A program made the position numbers and the translations under genes. This document shows, one piece after another, positions 54,376-63,384 of a DNA stretch of 64,000 nucleotides. The first letter of the stretch is position 1. Every line of letters begins with the position of its first letter. The DNA is from Taishania sp. (GTDB taxonomy: Bacteria > Bacteroidota > Bacteroidia > Flavobacteriales_D > Crocinitomicaceae), in the NCBI GenBank assembly GCA_030150045.1, contig JASLGM010000041.1:10172-74171 (forward strand). Reading direction: 5' to 3'. The notes under the pieces were generated by a model, which made no database searches, had not been told where the DNA came from, and saw nothing but the letters and a program-made list of their open reading frames with translations.

Positions 54376-55900
54376 TCTTATTTGTTGGTTCTAGATGTAC
54401 GTCCATTTCCCAATTTCCTCGTACCTTAGTAGGGGAGGTGTATAGGTGAATTTCTTCAGGTTGTATTCCATCAAAGAAACTTCCAGTGTCCCATTTTTTG
54501 TTTTTATTTTTATCCAAAATCACTCTAAAAGTAAATTCACCAGGTATAAGATCCTCTAAAATAACACTTTTTGGTTCTTCCATATACATGGATTTGAATA
54601 TTTTTCCACCTTTTACTATTTCTAATACGATTGGTTCTTTGTAATAATCTAAATGAATGGTAAGTGTACCAACATCTTCTTTTTGTAGGCGTATTATATT
54701 CACATCAAGTAAACCACTCTTCCAAGCACTGTCTATTTTTACAGCATGTGCTTGTAGAAAAAACTTACTTTTTTCAAAGGTTGAATACATGAATTTGATT
54801 GTGTTTTTTTCGATTGTATATTGGTAAACTATCTTGGAGGAGTCTTTGCTATTTGTCCAGTTTAACAAGGTGGTATCAAGCTCAAAAATCCTGCCAGGAG
54901 CTGTTATTTGAAAGCTATCGTTGGGCGCTAATTCTAATCCTTTTGTAGAAATAGAAAACTGTTTTGTACGCGTGTTAGGAATTCTTGTTTTGGCACTGTC
55001 TATCCATCCATTTTGAAGTAGCAAGACGTTTGAAGCATTTATTATTCCTTGGTCCAAGATAATTAGACTGTCTTGTGAAAACCAGATTATTTTTTCTTTG
55101 TCTACTTTTGTTCCGTTAAGGTAAATTGAATCTTGCGAAATTATTCTATTTGCAACAACATTAAACTGACCAGGTGCATTAAAAGAGAACTGTGTAATAT
55201 CAGGTAATAATTCAGGACTAAACAAGAGAAGATTAACAGTGTCTGTTTGTGGGATGGATACTGCTTTTTCATGGAAAGCTACTTTTTCGTACTTTCCTAT
55301 TTTACCATCTCTGTTTTCATCTTCAAATGCACGTAGGTAGTAAGTTCCTTCTTTCAAATAGTTAAACTTTGCTATTCCTTCATTTGCCTGCGTGAAGTAA
55401 ATTGGTTTTAAAGAATCCTTGTTATCGAATAGACCAACTGTAATTCCATTGATAGGTTGAGTTGAAACAGCGTCTAATACAAAACATTCGAAAGATAAGG
55501 AGTCAATAAATGCACCTGTAGAGAATACATATTGCATAATACTATCTTTTCCTTCATGTATGTCTTGAATGGCCTTGTTAATAAAGATGGAGTAGGTTGT
55601 GTTTTCTCTAAATTCACCTTCTAAATCCATAACTACCGATTTATTTTTCAAAAAAGTTTTTATTTTGAAATCATTCGGAACGATACTAATATTTTGTGCT
55701 GCATTGTTCAGCTTAATGTATTCGTCAAATGCGATAACGATTCTTTTAGAATTGAAATGAGTGCTTTCATTTTTAGGAATCATTGCTAATGGTATTGGCG
55801 CGATTACGTCTTGTGGTCCACCAGACAACGTTTTTGTTTGGGCACATGCCAGTACCAAAAACGGAAGAATGATTAAAAAAAGGTGCTTAAACATTGACAA
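54365..55900 (-). CDS. Ig-like domain lipoprotein
   Basis: 511 residues. The lipobox LVLAC (Cys 19) is followed by the short Gly/Pro motif LSGGPQDVIAPIP that opens the Bacteroidetes family of Ig-like (SbsA/BIG) outer lipoproteins. Several beta domains follow, including ENTTYSIFINKAIQDIHEGK near residue 100 and an EF-like calcium element EDENRDGKIGKYE near residue 190, with a second at the C-terminus (DKNKNKKWDTGSF). Function unknown; surface or periplasmic structure is likely. Its start lies within the 3' end of the fRMsr-like gene (28-bp overlap); an alternative ATG 6 bp downstream shortens this to 22 bp. Confidence 0.82.
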   Translation of the reverse strand: MSMFKHLFLIILPFLVLACAQTKTLSGGPQDVIAPIPLAMIPKNESTHFNSKRIVIAFDEYIKLNNAAQNISIVPNDFKIKTFLKNKSVVMDLEGEFRENTTYSIFINKAIQDIHEGKDSIMQYVFSTGAFIDSLSFECFVLDAVSTQPINGITVGLFDNKDSLKPIYFTQANEGIAKFNYLKEGTYYLRAFEDENRDGKIGKYEKVAFHEKAVSIPQTDTVNLLLFSPELLPDITQFSFNAPGQFNVVANRIISQDSIYLNGTKVDKEKIIWFSQDSLIILDQGIINASNVLLLQNGWIDSAKTRIPNTRTKQFSISTKGLELAPNDSFQITAPGRIFELDTTLLNWTNSKDSSKIVYQYTIEKNTIKFMYSTFEKSKFFLQAHAVKIDSAWKSGLLDVNIIRLQKEDVGTLTIHLDYYKEPIVLEIVKGGKIFKSMYMEEPKSVILEDLIPGEFTFRVILDKNKNKKWDTGSFFDGIQPEEIHLYTSPTKVRGNWEMDVHLEPTNKNEE

Positions 55901-56352
55901 ATTGAATTTAAATAATGTGCATCTACGTTATCAAAGGTATCCAATTGATCGCTGTCTACATCTAAAATGGCAACGATCTCCCCATTTTTATAGATAGGGA
56001 TTACGATTTCACTTTTTGACAAAGCACTACAAGCTATATGCCCTGGGAATTCTTCTACGTTGGGAACAATAATTGTTCTGGCTTCTTCCCATGCTTTTCC
56101 GCAGACTCCTTTTCCTTTTGCTATTCGAGTGCAAGCTACAGTTCCCTGAAAAGGGCCGAGAATCAATTCTTCCTTTTCTACCAAATAAAACCCCACCCAG
56201 AAAAAAGAGAAGGCTTCTTTTAGAGCCGCGGTTGTATTTGCAAGAACTGCTATTTTATTGGTTTCACCCTCTATGAGTGCTTGGTAGCTAGGGATAAAAC
56301 TTTCGTATACTTTATTTTTATCGCCTAAGAAAGAAAAACTTTGTTCTGCCAT
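55873..56352 (-). CDS. msrC: Free methionine-(R)-sulfoxide reductase (GAF type)
   Basis: 159 residues, one GAF domain. The three Cys used by this enzyme are present: C74 (VACTRIAKG), C84 (GVCGKAWEE) and C108 (HIACSA), corresponding to the resolving and catalytic Cys of fRMsr/YebR. It reduces free Met-R-sulfoxide with thioredoxin. GAF proteins lacking these Cys are only sensors, but all are here. The gene heads a minus-strand run fRMsr, Ig-like lipoprotein, flippase-like. Confidence 0.9.
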   Translation of the reverse strand: MAEQSFSFLGDKNKVYESFIPSYQALIEGETNKIAVLANTTAALKEAFSFFWVGFYLVEKEELILGPFQGTVACTRIAKGKGVCGKAWEEARTIIVPNVEEFPGHIACSALSKSEIVIPIYKNGEIVAILDVDSDQLDTFDNVDAHYLNSICQCLSTFF

Positions 56353-56495
56353 TGTTTTTTATATAGGAACAAAATTGGCTTTTTTCTGTTGAAGTTCCAA
56401 TAAAACAAGCTAATATCAGTGTATTCTGATAAAAAAAAACTTGTTTTTTGATAATAAAGGAAAATTCCCGTAATTTGATAATCAAATTGACTGTT

Positions 56496-57224
56496 ATGCA
56501 AAAAGGAATCTCATTTGAAAAAATACTGTTTCTAGATATTGAAACTGTTCCTCAAGTTTATCCCGCACATGCGTTGGAAGAATATGAGAAGTATTTGTTT
56601 GCTAAGAAAACACGTGTGGATTTATCATCTCCTGATGGAGAAGAGCAATTTGAATTAGCTTTTCAACAACGTGGAGGAATTTTTGCGGAATTTGGTAAAA
56701 TTGTTTGCATTTCAGTTGGTTTTATTAAAGAACGATCTGGCGATAAACAATTGTATATAAAGTCATTTCATCACGATGACGAAGAGACATTGTTACGCCA
56801 GTTTAAAACCCTTTTAGAGGATTCATTTAATTCACCTTACCATGTATTATGTGCACATAACGGGAAAGAGTTTGATTTTCCTTATTTGTGTCGACGTTTT
56901 TTAGTAAATGGTATGGAATTACCATCTATACTTCAAATCGCTGGTAAGAAACCGTGGGAAATCAATCACATAGACACGATGGAGTTATGGAAGTTTGGTG
57001 ACTATAAGGCATTTACTTCTTTAGAGTTATTATGTCATATATTCCATATACCAACACCAAAGGATGATATTTCTGGTGCGGATGTTGCGCGTGTTTATTA
57101 TGAAGAAAAGGGACTTGATCGCATAGCAGAATATTGTAATAAAGACGTGATTGCTTTAGTACAATTGTATTTACGTATGAATGGACGATCACTAATTGAT
57201 GAGGGAGAAATTTTTATTAAATAG
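56496..57224 (+). CDS. PolB-type predicted 3'-5' exonuclease
   Basis: About 242 residues from the ATG at 56496. The upstream ATG at 56448 gives 16 more residues and lacks family support. The DEDDy pattern is in place: FLDIETVP (D/E), LCAHNGKEFDFPYL (D) and AEYCNKDVIALVQLY (Y and D). DNA polymerase B-like exonucleases of this stand-alone group act in repair or on RNA; no partner polymerase is nearby. Its 3' end overlaps the convergent HAD gene by 8 bp. Confidence 0.85.
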   Translation: MQKGISFEKILFLDIETVPQVYPAHALEEYEKYLFAKKTRVDLSSPDGEEQFELAFQQRGGIFAEFGKIVCISVGFIKERSGDKQLYIKSFHHDDEETLLRQFKTLLEDSFNSPYHVLCAHNGKEFDFPYLCRRFLVNGMELPSILQIAGKKPWEINHIDTMELWKFGDYKAFTSLELLCHIFHIPTPKDDISGADVARVYYEEKGLDRIAEYCNKDVIALVQLYLRMNGRSLIDEGEIFIK

Positions 57225-57888
57225 TCAATTCTTTGACGTTTGTGATGAAATCAGCCATTGTTTCGAAAGTGTAATCCGCAAGTATTAGCTTAGGATCTGG
57301 CAGGTGTGTTTTTTCAGGAATACATACAACTTTCATTTTTGCTGCCTTTCCTGCAATTACACCATTTAAGGAATCTTCGATTACCAAACATTTTGTTGGG
57401 TTTACTCCAAGTGCATCGGCTACAGTAATAAATACTGCAGGATGAGGTTTTCCATACGTTTCTTCTTCTGCCGAATGAACAAAATCAAAGTACGAAGCTA
57501 TATTTAGCGTTTCTAACACTGCTTTAATTAGAAAAGAGTAGGAAGATGTTCCTAAACCAATTTTATATCCTTGAGTACGTAAAAAAGATAAGGTTTCTAT
57601 AACTCCAGGTAAAGCTTGTGCGTGTTGTCGAATCAGCACATCCATTTTTTGGATGATTTTTTGTTCTACTTCTTTTGGTGTTGCATTTTCCCAACCCACT
57701 TGAGCATACCAATATTCAATCACTTCATCAATTCGTAGGCCAACGGTTTTTTGAAAATCATTTCTAGTTAAAGGACAACCTATTGATTGAAATACTTCTT
57801 CCATTGCGATTTTCCAAAGTGGTTCTGAATCCGTAAGCGTACCATCCATGTCAAATATGATGGCTTTATAGTTAAATTCGTTCATCAT
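57217..57888 (-). CDS. HAD-family phosphatase (hexitol phosphatase/beta-PGM-like)
   Basis: 223 residues. The HAD nucleophile motif IIFDMDGTLTDSEPLW is at about 9-24; motif II Ser/Thr is in GLGTSSYS, motif III Lys in YGKPHPAVF, and motif IV in CLVIEDSLNGVIAGKAA. The cap has the alpha-helical form of the beta-phosphoglucomutase and HxpB (YniC) group. Substrate (2-deoxyglucose 6-phosphate, sorbitol phosphate or others) cannot be told. It starts 4 bp before the end of the CNNM/CBS gene (ATGA overlap), so it belongs to that operon. Confidence 0.88.
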   Translation of the reverse strand: MMNEFNYKAIIFDMDGTLTDSEPLWKIAMEEVFQSIGCPLTRNDFQKTVGLRIDEVIEYWYAQVGWENATPKEVEQKIIQKMDVLIRQHAQALPGVIETLSFLRTQGYKIGLGTSSYSFLIKAVLETLNIASYFDFVHSAEEETYGKPHPAVFITVADALGVNPTKCLVIEDSLNGVIAGKAAKMKVVCIPEKTHLPDPKLILADYTFETMADFITNVKELTI

Positions 57889-59138
57889 AATAAAGTCAAT
57901 CTTATCAATTCAATTTTGTGATCGCTTACTTGTTCAATAGTAAACTTATATCCTTTAATTTCTATGATTGTTCCTTTGTCAGGAATGGTTTCTATTTCGT
58001 TGAGGATTAATCCGCCTAATGTTTCGTAGTCATCTAATTCAGGGAGATCAAGGCCGTATTCGTTATTGATATAAGTGATTTCGGCTCGTGCTGAAAACAG
58101 AATTTCATTTTCAGAAATTCGTTGTTCGATCCAATCATCTAAATCATGTTCATCTTCAATATCTCCAAATATTTTTTCAATTACATCTTCTATCGTAACA
58201 ATTCCAGCTGTTCCTCCAAATTCATTCACAACAATTGCAATGTTTCCACTTTGTTTAGCAAATTGTTCTAATAGTATTTTTGCATATGTTGAACTTGGTA
58301 CAAAGGTAATTGGTAATAAAATTTGTTTGATTGACTCTGGTTTTTTAAACATTTCAAAGGAGTGCACATATCCAATGATATTATCAATACTGTCTCTGTA
58401 AATTAAAATTTTAGAAAGTCCTGTTTCAATAAAAGCTTTATTGAGAGTTTCAATTGAATCGTTTAGTTCTAATGCAATAATTTCAGTTCTTGGAATCATA
58501 CAGTCTCTCGCGCGAATATTAGAGAAATCTAAAGCGTTTTGAAGTATTTGTACCTCATTTCCAAGATCATGTTTCTCGTCTATTCTTTCATTGATGTCGT
58601 GTACATATTGTTCTAAATCTACTTTAGAGAACACTTTTGTCGTGTTTTTGGTATCTTCTCCAAACATTTTCATGATGAGGTTACTTAAACCGACAACAAG
58701 CATGGTTGGTAAATACAAAATATCATATACGATACGCATTGGAAAAGCCACATAACGCAATACTGCATTTGGGTTTATTTGCACCAATGCTTTTGGAAGA
58801 AACTCTGCTGTAACTAAAACAATTAGTGTTGAAATTACAGTTTGAATAAGTAGTATCATGCTTGCATCTACCACTCCCCAATTGGCTAAAACAGGATCTA
58901 ATATTTTGGCAATGTAAATTCCATAAACAACAATAGCGATGTTGTTTCCTAGGAGCAACATCGCTATAAATGTAGATTCATTTTTATAGAATTTTTTTAG
59001 AATTTTTCCTTTTAATGTACCTTTAGCAATATCCAATTGTACTTTTAAACGATTGGAATTCAGATAGGCAATTTCCATTCCCGAGAAAAATGCCGAGAAA
59101 AGAAGGGTCATTAAAATGATTATGAGGTCGTATTCCAT
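57885..59138 (-). CDS. CNNM/CBS-domain transporter-associated protein (HlyC/CorC family)
   Basis: 417 residues. A CNNM membrane domain (about 1-190, ALLLGNNIAIVVYG, helices near 5-22, 55-75, 90-110, 125-145) is followed by two CBS domains (about 205-325, ARDCMIPRTEI, VVNEFGGTAGIVTIEDVIEK) and a CorC_HlyC C-terminal domain (340-417). Related proteins act in magnesium/cobalt efflux or, as GldE, in gliding; GldE usually lies next to gldD, which is absent here, so I do not use that name. It is downstream of purD in the same direction. Confidence 0.88.
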   Translation of the reverse strand: MEYDLIIILMTLLFSAFFSGMEIAYLNSNRLKVQLDIAKGTLKGKILKKFYKNESTFIAMLLLGNNIAIVVYGIYIAKILDPVLANWGVVDASMILLIQTVISTLIVLVTAEFLPKALVQINPNAVLRYVAFPMRIVYDILYLPTMLVVGLSNLIMKMFGEDTKNTTKVFSKVDLEQYVHDINERIDEKHDLGNEVQILQNALDFSNIRARDCMIPRTEIIALELNDSIETLNKAFIETGLSKILIYRDSIDNIIGYVHSFEMFKKPESIKQILLPITFVPSSTYAKILLEQFAKQSGNIAIVVNEFGGTAGIVTIEDVIEKIFGDIEDEHDLDDWIEQRISENEILFSARAEITYINNEYGLDLPELDDYETLGGLILNEIETIPDKGTIIEIKGYKFTIEQVSDHKIELIRLTLL

Positions 59139-59162
59139 TTAGTAAATATCAATAAAAAAGCT

Positions 59163-60440
59163 TTACAAAGAGACATCAAAACCGATGTCTTTGCGATAAT
59201 ATGCGTTTTCAAATTCTATTTGCTGAATACTTTCATAACTTTTTTCAATGGCTGCTGATAAATTTTTTCCGTAAGAAGTAACTGCCATTACTCTACCTCC
59301 ATTGGTTAATACAGCTGGGCCATCTGGTCTTGTTCCAGCATGAAAAGCCATAGATTCTTTTACTGTGTGTAATCCAAAGATTTGTTTACCATTTTCGTGT
59401 TTAACAGGATATCCACCAGACACCATCATAATAGTAGCAGCGCTTCTATTGTCAAATTGTACATCTCTTTCAGACAATGTACCCGTTGCAACACCTTCTA
59501 ATAAATCAATCAAATCTGATTTTAGACGTGGAATCACTACTTCTGTTTCTGGATCACCCATTCGACAGTTGTATTCAATTACAAACGGTTCATTTTTTAC
59601 ATTGATTAGACCAAAGAAAATAAAACCTTTGTAAGGAATATTATCCAGCTTTAATCCTTTTATTGTTGGGATGATAATTTGATTTTTGACTTTATCTTTA
59701 AAAGCATCATCAGCAAATGGAACAGGAGAAATTGCTCCCATACCACCTGTGTTAAGACCCGTATCTCCTTCTCCAATTCGTTTATAATCTTTTGCTTCTG
59801 GTAGAATTTTATATGAATCACCATCGGTAATCACGAACATTGACAATTCAATTCCAGATAAGAATTGTTCGATAACAACTTTAGAAGATGCTGCTCCAAA
59901 TTTTGCATCTTGCAACATGGACTTCAATTCATCTTTTGCTTCTTGAATATTATCTAGTATTAAAACTCCTTTTCCAGCTGCAAGTCCGTCTGCTTTCAAT
60001 ACATAAGGTGCTTGCATTCCTTCTAAGAATTTGTACCCTTCTTCTAGGTTTTCAGAAGTAAAAGTTCCATATTTTGCTGTTGGAATAGCATGTCTTTTCA
60101 TGAATTCCTTTGCGAAATCTTTACTTCCTTCTAGTTGAGCCGCTTCTTTTTGTGGCCCAACAACAGCAATATGTTTGATTTCTGGAGTATCAAGGAAATA
60201 ATCGTGAATACCAGCAACCAAAGGGTCTTCTGGCCCAACAACTACCATTGTTATTTCATTTTGTAAAACGAATGCTTTTACAGCCTCAAAATCCATTGGA
60301 TTAAGGTCAACATTTGTTCCATGTTGTCTTGTTCCAGCATTTCCTGGAGCAATAAACAAGTTATTTAGGGAAGAACTTTGTGCTAGTTTCCATGCGATTG
60401 CATGTTCACGACCACCTGATCCTAAAAGTAATATATTCAT
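59163..60440 (-). CDS. purD: Phosphoribosylamine--glycine ligase
   Basis: 425 residues, full length. PurD makes GAR from phosphoribosylamine, glycine and ATP, the second step of purine synthesis. GSGGREHAIAWKL marks the start. The ATP-grasp domain (about 100-290) has YVLKADGLAAGKGVLI and VVIEQFLSGIELSMF; NCRMGDPETEVVIPRL is the signature. It follows purQ on the same strand, 3 bp after its stop, so the two are cotranscribed. Confidence 0.97.
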   Translation of the reverse strand: MNILLLGSGGREHAIAWKLAQSSSLNNLFIAPGNAGTRQHGTNVDLNPMDFEAVKAFVLQNEITMVVVGPEDPLVAGIHDYFLDTPEIKHIAVVGPQKEAAQLEGSKDFAKEFMKRHAIPTAKYGTFTSENLEEGYKFLEGMQAPYVLKADGLAAGKGVLILDNIQEAKDELKSMLQDAKFGAASSKVVIEQFLSGIELSMFVITDGDSYKILPEAKDYKRIGEGDTGLNTGGMGAISPVPFADDAFKDKVKNQIIIPTIKGLKLDNIPYKGFIFFGLINVKNEPFVIEYNCRMGDPETEVVIPRLKSDLIDLLEGVATGTLSERDVQFDNRSAATIMMVSGGYPVKHENGKQIFGLHTVKESMAFHAGTRPDGPAVLTNGGRVMAVTSYGKNLSAAIEKSYESIQQIEFENAYYRKDIGFDVSL

Positions 60441-60443
60441 GGA

Positions 60444-61130
60444 TTAACAAAATTTCAATAGAGATTCAAAAAATGCTTTACCATCAAGGTTATTTAACAC
60501 CTCGTCAGCAGCACGTTCAGGATGTGGCATCATTCCAAAAACATTGCGTCCTTTGTTTGTAATTCCAGCAATGTTATGTAGTGAACCATTAGGATTTGTT
60601 GTATTGTCAACTAATCCATTTTCGTCACTGTAGTGAAAAAGTACCTGATCATTATCCAAAATACTTTTCATTTCATCATCTTGAGCGAAGAAACGGCCTT
60701 CTCCGTGCGCAATTGGAATTTTGTATGCTTGAGTTAAAGACAATCCTTTTGTGATTGCGCTGTCGTTTGTAGCTACTTTTAAGTGAATGTTTTTAGATAC
60801 AAATTTTTGAGTGTCATTATGTAGTAAAGCTCCTTCAAGTAAACCAGACTCGGTTAATATTTGGAAACCATTACAAATCCCCATAACATATCCACCTTTG
60901 TTTGCATGTTTAATTACCTCTTCCATGATTGGAGATAATTTTGCAATTGCTCCTGAACGTAAGTAATCTCCAAAGGAGAACCCACCAGGAAGTACCACAA
61001 AATCAACCCCTTTAAGGTCACGATCTTTGTGCCACAAAGTTTCAACTTGTTGTCCTAAAAGATCTTTTAGAACGTAAATCATGTCAGCATCACAATTGGA
61101 GCCAGGGAAAGTTACTACACCGAATTTCAT
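60444..61130 (-). CDS. purQ: Phosphoribosylformylglycinamidine synthase, glutaminase subunit PurQ
   Basis: 228 residues. PurQ supplies ammonia to PurL in step four of purine synthesis. The class I amidotransferase triad is visible: C86 in VMGICNGFQILTE, and His and Glu in MMPHPERAADE near residue 205. VVTFPGSNCDADMIYVL opens the protein. PurL and PurS are not in this window. Separate PurQ indicates the PurSQL complex type rather than the single-chain PurL of enterics. Confidence 0.96.
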   Translation of the reverse strand: MKFGVVTFPGSNCDADMIYVLKDLLGQQVETLWHKDRDLKGVDFVVLPGGFSFGDYLRSGAIAKLSPIMEEVIKHANKGGYVMGICNGFQILTESGLLEGALLHNDTQKFVSKNIHLKVATNDSAITKGLSLTQAYKIPIAHGEGRFFAQDDEMKSILDNDQVLFHYSDENGLVDNTTNPNGSLHNIAGITNKGRNVFGMMPHPERAADEVLNNLDGKAFFESLLKFC

Positions 61131-61209
61131 CTTATGTCAATTAGTTTAGATTTTTTTCTCTAAATTTTGGAAACAAAGTTAGTCAAATTCAGGCGACTTC
61201 ACCGTTTTA

Positions 61210-62160
61210 TTAAGTGAAAAATTTAATCATTGTTGCCATTAATACCAAGTACAAAAACGGTAAAGTAAACCTACTTAGCTTATTGTGGGTTGAAGCAAGG
61301 CTTAATCCAAAGGTAATTGGAATAGCGATGACAACACTTGCGGAGTAATTGCTAGAAAACATAAGATCTGTTACGATATAATAAATACCTAATAAAAGCA
61401 GTATTTGTAAAGCTCTAATTATCCTTCTTATTCTTACAGTCCCTTTTTGTAAACGACTTCGAATTCCTGACCAAGCAAAAAGCATAGAGAGTGCAATAAT
61501 AGCAATTGGAAGATATTGTAAAATTGTTCGATAAATATTTTGATCTACATGAATGTATACGTCTGTCAATTTTATTTCAGCTGAGAACAGACTTATATAA
61601 AAAGCATAGAATAAAGGTGTTATCATACCAAATAATAGAAGTATAAACTCTTTAAATCTAAAAGGTCTAAACGTCCATAATTGCATAAATGACAACGGAG
61701 CAAGTGGGAAGTAAGCAGGAACGAGACAAATTGCAATTCCTACAAAAAGACCTAGGTTGAATGCTTTTTTACGTGCGTCATCTTGTTGATTTAGAGCATA
61801 TATGTTGTGTAACCCAAGTAGAATAAATGTTTGAGCGAGGGTGGCGCCGCTTAAAGATTGCGCGGAATCAAAAAAAGCAATTAATGAAATGTAAATTAAA
61901 GAAGGCACATAAGTATTTCTATCTAGAAATTCGTAGGTGTTGAAAATCCAGTTTAACAGCAACGCATTTATACAAATCAGTACCGCGTTAATTGTCAAAG
62001 AGGAATAAAAAGAAATTTGAATGTTTCCAAACCAACCAAAATCTGCTTGCATCCAATCAGAAGGTGGTGTAAAGTAGGCTTGTAACAGCAAAAATCCTAC
62101 GACTAAAATAGGCGTAAAAAACAGCACTAAGGGGTGGTTCTTTGTGTAGAGAAAATACAT
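61210..62160 (-). CDS. DUF6427-like membrane protein
   Basis: 316 residues with about nine hydrophobic helices across the chain (starting with LVLFFTPILVVGFLLLQ). The pattern, including GLHNIYALNQQDDARKK in a loop and MQLWTFRPFRFKEFILLLFG, matches the Bacteroidetes DUF6427 group, whose members often lie near purine genes or upp. No function known. It is 79 bp upstream of purQ on the same strand and may head that operon. Confidence 0.7.
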   Translation of the reverse strand: MYFLYTKNHPLVLFFTPILVVGFLLLQAYFTPPSDWMQADFGWFGNIQISFYSSLTINAVLICINALLLNWIFNTYEFLDRNTYVPSLIYISLIAFFDSAQSLSGATLAQTFILLGLHNIYALNQQDDARKKAFNLGLFVGIAICLVPAYFPLAPLSFMQLWTFRPFRFKEFILLLFGMITPLFYAFYISLFSAEIKLTDVYIHVDQNIYRTILQYLPIAIIALSMLFAWSGIRSRLQKGTVRIRRIIRALQILLLLGIYYIVTDLMFSSNYSASVVIAIPITFGLSLASTHNKLSRFTLPFLYLVLMATMIKFFT

Positions 62161-62266
62161 AGCCTACAAAATTATAAGGATTCTTGAGGTTTTGGAAATT
62201 TAGTGATGATTTCCATTTCTTAATAATGATTAAATAAAGAATAAGAAACTGTGCTTTTAAAATGAA

Positions 62267-62300
62267 TACCTTTGTAGGTAAGAATATTATTCTATTTTTG
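62267..62300 (+). promoter_or_regulatory. Two candidate -7 boxes upstream of the DksA-like gene
   Basis: TACCTTTG (62267-62274) and TATTTTTG (62293-62300) both match TAnnTTTG, 48 to 82 bp before the ATG. No TTG at -33 for either. Confidence 0.35.
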
Positions 62301-62348
62301 TTTCCATTAAATTTTTGATGAAAATATTACACTCAAATTTAACACACT

Positions 62349-62726
62349 ATGAAAGATTCAGGAAGATACTCAGATGCAGAACTAGAAGAGTTCAAAGCGT
62401 TAATACATGATAAACTTAAAGATGCACAAGAGCATTTAACTTTATTGAAAGCTTCTTTGTCTAATAATGACAATCACGGAACCAACGATACGGGAAGAAC
62501 TTTTAACATGATGGAAGATGGGAGCGATACATTATCCAGAGAGGAAGTGGCATCGCAAGCAGCACGTCAAGAAAAGTTTATTCAAAACTTGAATAATGCA
62601 TTAATCCGTATTGAAAATAAAACATACGGTATTTGTCGTGCAACAGGAAATAAAATTCGCAAAGAGCGATTGATGTTAGTTCCACACGCTACCTTAAGTA
62701 TTGAAGCAAAAAATAATGAGCAATAG
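62349..62726 (+). CDS. TraR/DksA-family protein
   Basis: 125 residues. A coiled-coil hairpin (about 10-85, with the DTGRTFNMMEDGSDTLSREE loop) carries the DksA-like tip and is followed by a C-terminal zinc-finger-like segment YGICRATGNKIRKERL. Only one Cys of the usual four remains, as in many Bacteroidetes homologues, so zinc binding is doubtful. DksA binds RNA polymerase through its secondary channel in the stringent response; a related role is inferred. It overlaps lspA by 11 bp. Confidence 0.88.
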   Translation: MKDSGRYSDAELEEFKALIHDKLKDAQEHLTLLKASLSNNDNHGTNDTGRTFNMMEDGSDTLSREEVASQAARQEKFIQNLNNALIRIENKTYGICRATGNKIRKERLMLVPHATLSIEAKNNEQ

Positions 62727-63384
62727 TCTAAGAAAGCAAAGCTATTTGGTAGGTGGAATGATATTTATTATTCTACTTTTAGATCAAGGGCTAAAATATT
62801 ATATCAAGACGAGTTTCCAAATAGGAGAGGTAAAACCTCTTTTAGGGAATTGGTTGGTTTTAGATTATGTAGAGAATCAAGGTATGGCCTTTGGTACCAC
62901 ATTCGGGGGGAAAGCTTGGCATAAATTGGCGCTTAGTATTTTTCGAATTGTAGCAGTAATAGGTATGGTTTATTATTGGTTTAAATCTGCAAAAAAGAAA
63001 GTTCATTTTGGATTTTTACTTGCATTAGGAGCTGTTATTGCTGGAGCTGTTGGAAATCTGTTAGATTCAATGTATATGGACTTCGCTTTTCCTTACAATT
63101 CATGTCATCCATTCAATCTTTCTGAAGGATCAGGAATTTGGGTGGATTGTGGTTTTTGGGGAAAAATGGAAACTAAACCTACGGGATTTTTACTTGGTAA
63201 CGTAGTTGATATGTTTAAGTTCGATGTGTATTGGCCTTCTAGTTTACCGCTAGTCGGTGGAAAAGCAGTATTTCCTGCAATTTGGAATATAGCTGATTTT
63301 GCTATATCAGCAGGATTAATTGCTATTCTAATATGGAATAAAAAATTCTTTCCGAAAGAAAAGAAATTAAAGGAAGAGAAATAA
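62716..63384 (+). CDS. lspA: Signal peptidase II (lipoprotein)
   Basis: About 222 residues from the ATG at 62716. LspA removes signal peptides from prolipoproteins after diacylglyceryl transfer. Four membrane helices are apparent, and the two catalytic Asp are in VGNLLDSMYMD and IWNIADFAISAG. A hydrophilic insert of about 60 residues between them (SCHPFNLSEGSGIWVDCG) is typical of Bacteroidetes LspA, which are longer than the E. coli enzyme (164). It is translationally coupled to the DksA-like gene and overlaps the convergent membrane gene by 18 bp. Confidence 0.93.
   Translation: MSNSLRKQSYLVGGMIFIILLLDQGLKYYIKTSFQIGEVKPLLGNWLVLDYVENQGMAFGTTFGGKAWHKLALSIFRIVAVIGMVYYWFKSAKKKVHFGFLLALGAVIAGAVGNLLDSMYMDFAFPYNSCHPFNLSEGSGIWVDCGFWGKMETKPTGFLLGNVVDMFKFDVYWPSSLPLVGGKAVFPAIWNIADFAISAGLIAILIWNKKFFPKEKKLKEEK

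Noticed and set aside
57885..59138. Naming the CNNM/CBS protein GldE
   Set aside because: Same general family, but the usual gldE neighbour gldD is missing; its position after purD does not support the name.
62349..62726. Calling the DksA-like protein a four-Cys zinc protein
   Set aside because: Only one Cys remains in the C-terminal motif, so zinc binding by the standard site is not supported.
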